From the NCBI GenBank assembly GCA_009996555.1, contig JAACZX010000116.1, positions 1-7,141 of the forward strand: a stretch of 7,141 bases of DNA, read 5' to 3'. The notes under the pieces were generated by a model. The model searched no databases. It was not told the origin of the DNA and saw only the letters and a list, made by a program, of their open reading frames with translations. Source of the DNA: Chitinophagaceae bacterium (GTDB taxonomy: Bacteria > Bacteroidota > Bacteroidia > Chitinophagales > Chitinophagaceae). Positions 1 to 6,915 of the stretch are shown one piece after another. Position 1 is the first letter of the stretch; every line of letters starts with the position of its first letter. A program made the position numbers and the translations under genes.

Positions 1-1
1 T

Positions 2-2377
2 AAGGCTGGTAAAGCACAGATCAATGTGGAAGCAAACCAGGCATGGTCTAAATTTTCACAGTTGCCAAACTTTGTTGATGCGCCAACTTTCATGCGCTTG
101 TATAACGAGGGGTTAACCATGCGTGGAAGAACAGCACAATACACAGACGATGTTATTCAGAAACATGCAGACGGTTCAGATCCTGATCTTTATCCAAACG
201 TAAACTGGTTTGATGAGTTATTTAACCAGTACGGTAACAGCAACAGGATCAACCTTAACGTACGTGGTGGTTCTTCAACTGCCAGCTACTACATCTCTGC
301 AGGATATTATAACGAAGTTGGTTTATTCAAACGTGATAATGTGCAGGCGTATAACTCTGCTATCAAGTACAACCGTTATAACTTTACTTCTAATGTAAAT
401 ATTGATCTTACAAAAACCACCAAGCTTGAACTGGGTGTTAACGGTTTTCTTACCAATGGTAATTATCCCGGCATTGGCACATCGGCTCTTTTTGCTGAAG
501 CAACCCGTGTGCCACCACATGTTGTACCGGCTGTGTATTCAAACGGGCAGGCACCACAGTACCAGTTGGGTACTCCACGCAGTCCTTACATTGCGCTTAC
601 ACGGTCAGGCTATGCAACTGAGTTCAGCAATACGGTGCGTTCTAACATCAGGTTAAAACAGGATCTTGGTTTCTGGCTTAAAGGTTTATCCATTACTTCC
701 ATGTTTGCATTTGATAACTACTCAGGCAGCACCATGCGCCGTACAAGAGGAGTATCAACATTCAGAGCAACCGGAAGAGATGTAGATAGCAATCTTATTA
801 CAACACCTATTTCTGTAGGAAGTGATGTATTGGGCTACGAAGCTTCTACTTCAACCAACAGACGTATTTATACTGAGTCTGCATTGAACTACAGCAACAC
901 CTTTAACAGCCTGCACAATGTATCGGCTATGTTGTTGTATAATCAAAGTGATTATGTAAACTCGAATGCAACAGATGTAGTAAGTTCTATTCCTTTCCGC
1001 CTGCGTGGTTTAACAGGACGAGCAACTTATGGTTTCGATAATAAGTATTTTATTGAAGGAAACTTTGGTTACACCGGTTCAGAAAACTTTACGCCCAACA
1101 GCCGTTATGGTTTCTTCCCTTCAGTGGGTGCAGGCTGGGTTGTTTCCAATGAAAAGTTCTTTGATCCCATTGCAAAAGTGATCAGTCACTTTAAACTCCG
1201 CTATAGTTATGGTTATTCAGGTAACAGTAACACGAACGACAGGTTCCTGTTCTTAACACAGATCAATAATACCGGTACTACTTCAGCTTATACTTATGGT
1301 GTACCCGGAAGTACAAACAGTTTCACCGGTTTGTTTGAAGGACAGGTTGGATCTGATGTAACCTGGGAAACATCGAAGCGTCATAACATCGGTATTGAAC
1401 TCAATGCATTTCACAACGAACTGCAGTTGATCGTAGAGTTGTTTAAAGAGCGTCGTGATGGTATCCTTCTCCGTAACTACACCATCCCTTATGCATCGGG
1501 TTACAGAGCCGACAATATTCCTTATGGCAATATTGGTATTACAGAAAACAGAGGTGTTGATGTCAGCCTTACTTATACTAAGAGTTTCAAACGTTCTTCG
1601 TTCATCAGCTTTACAGGTTCATTCAACTATAACAAAAACCGCAACGTGTATGATGGTTTACCACCTTGGCAATACCCATGGTTGAACCGCCAGGGACAAA
1701 CACTTGATCAGCGCTTTGGCTATGTAGCATTGGGCTTGTTCAGCGATTCAGCAGAAATTCTTGCTTCACCGGTACAGGCAGGCGATGTTCGTCCGGGAGA
1801 TATTAAGTACAAAGATCTGAATGGTGATGGTATCATAAATGCTTACGATCAAACAGCAATTGGTTATGGTGCTATTCCTCGTATTCTTTATGGGTTGAAC
1901 TTTGGATTTGGTTACAGAGGATTTGATCTGAGCCTTTTCTTCCAGGGTGCAGGACTTGTTGACTTTAACTACAGCGGTGGTTTTGGTACAACGCCATTTG
2001 CTGAAGGTGCAACGTATGGAAACATGTACAGCATGATCACCGACCGCTGGACACCGGAAACAAAAGCTTCTAATCCTAAGCCTTTCTATCCACGCCTTTC
2101 AACCAACCAAACCATTACAACCAATTACCAAACCAGCACATGGTGGATCAAGCGTGCCGATTATCTGCGTTTGAAAACTGCAGAGCTTGGTTACAACTTC
2201 AATATTAAAGCACTGAAGAAATATAACGTTAGCCGTATGCGTGTGTATGTAAACGGAACAAACCTGTTTACTGCTTCACGTTGGAAAATATGGGATCCTG
2301 AATTAGGTGATGGCCGTGGTACATCATACCCCAACATTACTGCATACAACGTCGGTTTCCGCATTGGTTTTAATTAA
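2..2377 (+). CDS. SusC-like TonB-dependent outer-membrane transporter (5' partial)
   Basis: This is the C-terminal portion (about 791 residues) of a SusC/RagA-family transporter, which imports oligomers across the outer membrane using TonB/ExbBD energy together with a SusD lid. The frame is open to the left edge. The first residues (KAGKAQINVE) resemble the end of the plug domain, where family members read roughly 'TTKKGKAGK', so the signal peptide, carboxypeptidase-like domain and most of the plug lie outside the window. A GTG at 26 is only an internal Val codon. The rest is barrel-like, with alternating aromatic strands such as ASYYISAGYYNEVGLF. It carries the family's usual acidic loop DLNGDGIINAYD (nt 1814-1849) and ends in a typical final strand (YNVGFRIGFN). 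Only 12 bases separate it from the SusD-like gene, so the two are surely co-transcribed. Substrate cannot be inferred from the sequence. No frameshift is seen. Confidence 0.95.
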   Translation, partial: KAGKAQINVEANQAWSKFSQLPNFVDAPTFMRLYNEGLTMRGRTAQYTDDVIQKHADGSDPDLYPNVNWFDELFNQYGNSNRINLNVRGGSSTASYYISAGYYNEVGLFKRDNVQAYNSAIKYNRYNFTSNVNIDLTKTTKLELGVNGFLTNGNYPGIGTSALFAEATRVPPHVVPAVYSNGQAPQYQLGTPRSPYIALTRSGYATEFSNTVRSNIRLKQDLGFWLKGLSITSMFAFDNYSGSTMRRTRGVSTFRATGRDVDSNLITTPISVGSDVLGYEASTSTNRRIYTESALNYSNTFNSLHNVSAMLLYNQSDYVNSNATDVVSSIPFRLRGLTGRATYGFDNKYFIEGNFGYTGSENFTPNSRYGFFPSVGAGWVVSNEKFFDPIAKVISHFKLRYSYGYSGNSNTNDRFLFLTQINNTGTTSAYTYGVPGSTNSFTGLFEGQVGSDVTWETSKRHNIGIELNAFHNELQLIVELFKERRDGILLRNYTIPYASGYRADNIPYGNIGITENRGVDVSLTYTKSFKRSSFISFTGSFNYNKNRNVYDGLPPWQYPWLNRQGQTLDQRFGYVALGLFSDSAEILASPVQAGDVRPGDIKYKDLNGDGIINAYDQTAIGYGAIPRILYGLNFGFGYRGFDLSLFFQGAGLVDFNYSGGFGTTPFAEGATYGNMYSMITDRWTPETKASNPKPFYPRLSTNQTITTNYQTSTWWIKRADYLRLKTAELGYNFNIKALKKYNVSRMRVYVNGTNLFTASRWKIWDPELGDGRGTSYPNITAYNVGFRIGFN

Positions 2378-2389
2378 TAAACTTCTTTT

Positions 2390-4219
2390 ATGAATACGAA
2401 TCGTTTTATAAAAAATACAGTTCTTGCCTGCTCCGTATCATTATCTGTTCTTTGCGTGAGCAGCTGCAAAAAAGGTTTTCTTGATACTGTTCCTGATAAT
2501 ATTACTACACTGGAAAATGTGTTTACAAACAGGAACATGTCAATGCAATGGCTTGCACGTATTTACAGTGCTGTGCCGGATATATGGCTCACGCCTTATA
2601 CAACACAATGGGCAGGTATGTCTGATGAAATGGATTATACCTGGATGTCATTACCCATTAACAATGGAGCATTAGTGCCCGACGGTACTGCAGGTTACTG
2701 GCAAAGTTATTACCAGGCCATTCGCAACGCTGCCATCTTTTTAAAGAACATTGATAAGAACAAAGAAATCCTTGATCTTGATAATGGCGCTCAGCTTATT
2801 CAACAGTACAAAGGTGAGGCAAGATTTCTGCGTGCTTACTTTTATTTCCAGCTCATGAAAACCTACGGGCCGGTGGTATTACTTGGCGAAGAGCCAGGTG
2901 ATGTAAATACAAATTACCAAACCCCACGCAGCACATGGGATGAGTGTGTGGCGTATGTGGTAAGTGAAATGGAAAAATCAAAACTGGACGTGCCTGATGC
3001 ACATGTACAGAGTGGCTCACCTGATCTTACACAAACAGGGCGTATTACAAAAGGAATTGTAATGGCAGCAATATCACAAGTGCTGCTCTATGATGCAAGT
3101 CCTTTGTTTAACGGTAATACCGAGATGAGTGATTTCAAAAACTTTGATGGCAAAGTACTCATCAGCCAAACATACGATGCCAATAAATGGAAGAAAGCAG
3201 CTGATGCTGCAAAGGCAGTGATCGATCTTAACAAATGGCAATTGTATAAAGAAACCAATGCAGATCCGTTCCGTGCTGCATTCCTGTCACTAAAAAATCT
3301 TTACTGGAGCGGATGGCAAACAGAAGGCATCTTCCTTCGCCCGTCAACAGCAGTAAATGATGGTAACTATGGATGGTCACGCCACTGTGCACCACGTAAC
3401 AGTAATGGTACTGCATGGAATGGTATGGGTGTGCTGCAGGAGCAGGTTGATGCTTACAGAATGAGTAATGGTTTGCCTGTTACACAGGCGGGCAGCGGAT
3501 ATACTGAAACAGGCTTTGCAACAGCAAAAGCAGGTTACTATGTAGCAAATACCAGCAACATGTATGTAAACCGTGAACCACGTTTTTATGTTGATGTAAC
3601 TTTCAGCGGCTCTGAAGTACCGGTGGTGCCACAGTCTGGTCAAACATACGTTGGGTTTTTCTACACAGGTAACTCCGGTAAACAAGGTGCAGCACGTGAC
3701 TGGCCAAAATCAGGCTATACAGCACGCCGTAATATTCATCCAAGCACAAACTTTGGTACAGGCAACTATGTTAACCGCCCTGCAATGCTTATCAGGCTTG
3801 CAGAAATTTATCTCAACTATGCAGAAGCATTGAATGAGCACAACCCCGGTCACACCGATGTGCTTACTTACCTGAATCTTGTTCGTGAGCGTGCCGGCTT
3901 GCCGAACCTGTTGCCGGGTTTATCGCAGGCAGAAATGCGTCAGCAGATTCAAACAGAAAGAAGATTGGAACTGGCGTTTGAAGGTCACCGTTATTTTGAT
4001 GTTCGTCGTTGGAAAATTGCACACACAGCAGAACATCACCAGGGCGGCGCATTTTATGGTATGAACATGGACCAGGGGACTGCTCTTAATTCGACAGCTT
4101 TTTATCAACGCACTATTGCAGTAACAAGAGCACCATGGAAAAAGAAAAACTTTTTCTGGCCTGTTCCGCAATCAGAAGTTGACCGTAACAAACAGCTTGT
4201 TCAGTTTCCCGGCTATTAA
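2390..4219 (+). CDS. SusD/RagB-family nutrient-binding outer-membrane lipoprotein
   Basis: The 609-residue product is a SusD-like lipoprotein, which sits as a hinged lid on the SusC barrel and binds ligand at the cell surface. Residues 1-26 form a lipoprotein signal peptide with lipobox VSSC; Cys26 would be lipidated, followed by KKGFLD, a typical SusD beginning. The helical TPR-like core contains the family hallmark around residues 141-165 (KGEARFLRAYFYFQLMKTYG). The C-terminal half has RPAMLIRLAEIYLNYAEA (463-480), then the ERRLELAFEGHRYFDVRRWK block (523-542). The end, FWPVPQSEVDRN...QFPGY, matches the usual SusD terminus. Length is in the normal to slightly long range. The ATG at 2390 gives a complete signal peptide; there is no Shine-Dalgarno, only an A/T-rich leader, as usual in Bacteroidota. 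It follows the SusC-like gene by 12 bases and precedes the DUF1735-like gene by 29 bases. The ligand is unknown. Confidence 0.96.
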   Translation: MNTNRFIKNTVLACSVSLSVLCVSSCKKGFLDTVPDNITTLENVFTNRNMSMQWLARIYSAVPDIWLTPYTTQWAGMSDEMDYTWMSLPINNGALVPDGTAGYWQSYYQAIRNAAIFLKNIDKNKEILDLDNGAQLIQQYKGEARFLRAYFYFQLMKTYGPVVLLGEEPGDVNTNYQTPRSTWDECVAYVVSEMEKSKLDVPDAHVQSGSPDLTQTGRITKGIVMAAISQVLLYDASPLFNGNTEMSDFKNFDGKVLISQTYDANKWKKAADAAKAVIDLNKWQLYKETNADPFRAAFLSLKNLYWSGWQTEGIFLRPSTAVNDGNYGWSRHCAPRNSNGTAWNGMGVLQEQVDAYRMSNGLPVTQAGSGYTETGFATAKAGYYVANTSNMYVNREPRFYVDVTFSGSEVPVVPQSGQTYVGFFYTGNSGKQGAARDWPKSGYTARRNIHPSTNFGTGNYVNRPAMLIRLAEIYLNYAEALNEHNPGHTDVLTYLNLVRERAGLPNLLPGLSQAEMRQQIQTERRLELAFEGHRYFDVRRWKIAHTAEHHQGGAFYGMNMDQGTALNSTAFYQRTIAVTRAPWKKKNFFWPVPQSEVDRNKQLVQFPGY

Positions 4220-4248
4220 TCTCACTTCTTCAATCCAAACAATTATTT

Positions 4249-5229
4249 ATGACAATAAACAGAAAACTGCTTTTTGCTTTTGCCGGTTTGCTTTCACTTG
4301 CAGCCTGCAAAAAAGAAGAAGCCTACAATAAAAAAACAGATGCAGACAATCTTGCTGCTGTATTTCTGCAGCAGGCTACCAGCTTTCCGCAGGAGCTTAC
4401 AACGTTTCCGTTTACTGATGAAGCACGCACATTTAAATTCAATGCAGGATTTGGTGCGGTTGGTTATTCATCAAAAGACATTACTATTAAGCTGGAAATT
4501 GATGCGGCAGCCTTTGACAGTGTAAACCGTGCAAGGGTGGCAGATGGTTTGCCACAGTACCTTGCCTTTCCTGCCAACAGTTACAGCATTGATAAAATGG
4601 AAACAGTGATCCGTTCGGGAGAACTTACATCGGGCACTATTACGATGAATTATTTCTCCAAAAAATTTGATCCACTGTTAAACTACCTCTTGCCTGTGAG
4701 CATAAAAGAAGCATCAGGTTATACCATTAACCCTAAACTGAAAACGGTATTCATCATTGTTTCAAAATTGCAGGGCAAGGCTGCTACAACTGCAGTGAAA
4801 TCAACCTGGGATATTACTGCAAGCAGTGAAGAACTTGTGGGTGAAGGAGCCGTTAACGGCCGTGCCCGTGCAACAATTGATGGTGATGTAAATACTTTCT
4901 GGCATTCAAACTGGGCCAGTACTGCACCTCTTTTTCCTCACTGGCTGAGTATTGATATGAAGCAACTGAATTTTATTGATAAGATAGCGTTGCACCCACG
5001 TAACAATAACAACAATGGGTTTACCAGGTTTAAACTGGAAGGCAGTGTTGATGGAACAAACTGGATTCTTTTTGGAGATAACATTGCATTTGATCCCACG
5101 AACAGAACCTTCCAGGAGTATCCTGTTACGCCTACTGAATTAAGGTATATAAAGATCACAGCACTGCAGGCAGCATCGCCAACAAATACTTCAACCCACC
5201 TTGGGGAAATAAATGTGTTTAAATACTAA
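4249..5229 (+). CDS. Surface lipoprotein with DUF1735-like and F5/8 type C (discoidin) domains
   Basis: The 326-residue lipoprotein is probably an accessory ligand-binding protein of the SusCD system. Its signal peptide ends in lipobox LAAC, with Cys20 as the lipidation site, followed by KKEEA, an acidic-after-Lys arrangement like the lipoprotein surface-export signals described in Bacteroidota. Residues about 33-172 look like DUF1735 (the BT_3987-type N-terminal domain): a beta-rich segment with IKLEIDAAAFDSVN, then LPVSIKEASGYTINPKLKTVFIIV. Residues about 187-326 look like an F5/8 type C domain: NGRARATIDGDVNTFWHSNW (203-222), PHWLSIDM, the FKLEGSVDGTNW strand pair and a closing LRYIKITAL...HLGEINVFKY. 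This domain pair directly after SusD is common in the phylum and fills the SusE/SusF-like position. A terminator-like hairpin starts 8 bases after the stop codon. Domain calls are from motif recognition; confidence is higher for F5/8 than for DUF1735. Confidence 0.88.
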   Translation: MTINRKLLFAFAGLLSLAACKKEEAYNKKTDADNLAAVFLQQATSFPQELTTFPFTDEARTFKFNAGFGAVGYSSKDITIKLEIDAAAFDSVNRARVADGLPQYLAFPANSYSIDKMETVIRSGELTSGTITMNYFSKKFDPLLNYLLPVSIKEASGYTINPKLKTVFIIVSKLQGKAATTAVKSTWDITASSEELVGEGAVNGRARATIDGDVNTFWHSNWASTAPLFPHWLSIDMKQLNFIDKIALHPRNNNNNGFTRFKLEGSVDGTNWILFGDNIAFDPTNRTFQEYPVTPTELRYIKITALQAASPTNTSTHLGEINVFKY

Positions 5230-5236
5230 ATGAGGC

Positions 5237-5266
5237 AAAGCGGATCAGCACAAACTGATCCGCTTT
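5237..5266 (+). terminator. Intrinsic terminator or attenuator hairpin
   Basis: Two perfectly complementary 12-base arms, AAAGCGGATCAG (5237-5248) and CTGATCCGCTTT (5255-5266), enclose the six-base loop CACAAA and are followed by CTTC, giving a T-rich but interrupted tail (TTTCTTC). The hairpin starts 8 bases after the DUF1735/F5-8 stop codon, which is where an operon-ending terminator should be. Only 27 bases separate it from the ATG of the metalloprotease gene. It could end the susCD transcript, or reduce rather than abolish expression of the downstream genes. The U tract is not a long uninterrupted run, so termination may be incomplete. Confidence 0.8.
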
Positions 5267-5293
5267 CTTCCTGAACCCAACTATCATAGGTTT

Positions 5294-6898
5294 ATGATTC
5301 GTATTCAATACTTCTTTTTGATTGCATTGCTTGCAATAACAGCCTGTAAAAAACCGGCAGCACCGGCGGAGCCAACGCCACCACCTGTTACGCCAGCACC
5401 TGCTTACAATTACAGCAGCGATAAAACATATAACCTCAACGTTGTTTATTTTATTCCGAATGATGTAGCGATTCCTACGGATCATCATCGCAGGTTGAGT
5501 GAAATATTATTAAGTGCACAGGATTTTTTTCGTTCAGAAATGCAGCGTAATGGCTACGGCAATAAAACATTTGGATTACTGAAAGATGAAGCAAAAAAAA
5601 GGATCAAGCTCATTGAAATAAAAGGAAAGCAAGGCAAAGCTGCTTATCCGTACGAAGGCGGATCAGGAGCGGTGCAAACTGAAATTGCTGCATACAAAGC
5701 CGCAAACCCTTCTGAATTTACAAGTGATCATTACCTTGTTATTATACCTGCATATAAATACGATACCAATGGCGAACCGGGAGGCCCGCCCTTTTATGGT
5801 GTTGGTAAAACCTGTTTTGCATTGGACTATGCTGATCAGGATAATAAATATTTAGGAACCGGTGGTACTTTAGGTACAAGAGCTACCAAATGGATCGGTG
5901 GAATGATTCATGAATTAGGACATGGATTAAACCTTCCGCATAACAGACAAAAAGCCGCTTCTGAAACATCACTTGGCATGTCGCTTATGTGGGCAGGTAA
6001 CAGTACATGGGGTATTTCACCAACATTTTTAACAGCAGCTGATTGTGCGGTGCTTAACACAAACCAGGTGTTTAATGCCGACAATAAAGTGTATTATACA
6101 ACTGTAAATGCATCAGTACAACATATTCATGCAGATTATGATGCTGGCAAAACAGCCATTGTTGTCAAAGGAAAATATATCAGCAGTGGAAAAGTAACCG
6201 ATCTTGTTTATTTTAATGATCCCAATGTAAACAATGAAGGTACCGGTGTAAACAAAGATTATAATTCAATTGCGTGGACATCAAAGCCTGTTACCAACGA
6301 CAGCTTTTACATTGAGATGCCGATTGGTGACCTTGTGGAGAAAGCGGATAATATTCCCTATGAACTGAAGGTAAAACTGGTGCACGAGAATGGTGTGGTG
6401 GTTGAAACGATTTACTCCTACACATTTACCGGTGGTGTGCCTGTGTTAACCTTCAGTACAAGAAATGAATTAAGTAAACAGGGCTGGAGTGTATATGCTT
6501 TCAGTTCAGAAGAAACAAGTGGCGAAGGAACAACCAATGGCCGGGCTGCAACAGTTATTGATGGTAATGCAGCTACTTACTGGCACAGTAAATGGTCGGG
6601 TAGTGCTGCTGTTTATCCGCATGAACTGGTGATCGATCTTGGATCGGAAAAAACAGCGAACGGATTATCCGTTACACAACGCAGCGGTTTAAGCCGCTCT
6701 GTTAAAAATGCTGAATTGCAGATCAGTTCTGATGCGGTGAATTTTACGTCCGTCAACAATTATGTATTTGCAAACAGCAACGGAGCACAATATTTCGATT
6801 TCAATACAACAAAAACATTCCGGTATTTTAAAATAATTGCAAAGTCGGCATGGGACGGTTTGCAGTTTGCTGCGTTGGCTGAAGTGGGTTTATATTAA
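5294..6898 (+). CDS. Metzincin-like zinc metalloprotease lipoprotein with C-terminal F5/8 type C domain
   Basis: The 534-residue protein is a probable lipid-anchored zinc endopeptidase. The signal peptide ends ITAC, with Cys18 as the lipidation site; a Pro/Ala-rich linker follows (about 21-37). The catalytic region runs from about 45 to 260. HELGHGLNLPH (206-216; nt 5909-5941) fits the extended metzincin motif HEXXHXX(G/N)XXH, with His206, His210 and His216 as predicted zinc ligands and Glu207 as general base; Asn213 replaces the commoner Gly. A segment 10-17 residues downstream, SLGMSLMW (226-233), could supply the Met-turn. Residues about 265-385 look beta-rich and may form an Ig-like domain I cannot assign. 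Residues about 397-534 are F5/8 type C-like (NGRAATVIDGNAATYWHSKW, 415-434; PHELVIDLG). No sizeable propeptide is visible. The exact peptidase family is unassigned. It lies 27 bases after a terminator-like hairpin and 17 bases before the next gene, with which it probably forms a transcription unit. Substrate is unknown; a protein or glycoprotein is inferred. Confidence 0.85.
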   Translation: MIRIQYFFLIALLAITACKKPAAPAEPTPPPVTPAPAYNYSSDKTYNLNVVYFIPNDVAIPTDHHRRLSEILLSAQDFFRSEMQRNGYGNKTFGLLKDEAKKRIKLIEIKGKQGKAAYPYEGGSGAVQTEIAAYKAANPSEFTSDHYLVIIPAYKYDTNGEPGGPPFYGVGKTCFALDYADQDNKYLGTGGTLGTRATKWIGGMIHELGHGLNLPHNRQKAASETSLGMSLMWAGNSTWGISPTFLTAADCAVLNTNQVFNADNKVYYTTVNASVQHIHADYDAGKTAIVVKGKYISSGKVTDLVYFNDPNVNNEGTGVNKDYNSIAWTSKPVTNDSFYIEMPIGDLVEKADNIPYELKVKLVHENGVVVETIYSYTFTGGVPVLTFSTRNELSKQGWSVYAFSSEETSGEGTTNGRAATVIDGNAATYWHSKWSGSAAVYPHELVIDLGSEKTANGLSVTQRSGLSRSVKNAELQISSDAVNFTSVNNYVFANSNGAQYFDFNTTKTFRYFKIIAKSAWDGLQFAALAEVGLY

Positions 6899-6915
6899 AA
6901 AACAAATCAGTGAAA

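Noticed and set aside
26..28. GTG at 26 as the start codon of the SusC-like gene
   Set aside because: The frame is open to the window edge, the upstream codons read like the end of a SusC plug domain, and no signal peptide follows 26. It is an internal Val codon of a 5'-truncated gene.
1814..1849. EF-hand/dockerin-like loop DLNGDGIINAYD in the transporter as a novel calcium site or cellulosome link
   Set aside because: This acidic loop is a routine conserved feature of SusC-family proteins and occurs only once, not as a dockerin pair.
3377..3685. 102-codon open frame on the minus strand inside the SusD-like gene
   Set aside because: It lies wholly inside a confident SusD coding region, is Cys/His/Thr-rich like an antisense translation, and has no plausible start region.
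5287..5294. TAGGTTTA as a Bacteroidota -7 promoter element for the protease gene
   Set aside because: It abuts the ATG, so transcription would start inside the coding region, and no TTG is seen at the right distance upstream.
5593..5600. Run of eight A in the protease gene as a phase-variable tract or frameshift site
   Set aside because: The reading frame is intact, the run just encodes Ala-Lys-Lys-Arg, and eight A is common in AT-leaning genomes. No alternative-frame product or stimulatory structure is apparent.
5909..5941. Assigning the protease to the M60 (enhancin/mucin-active) family
   Set aside because: M60 uses HEXXH with a distant Glu as third ligand. Here a third His stands at the metzincin spacing, followed by a Met-turn candidate, so a metzincin-type site fits better.
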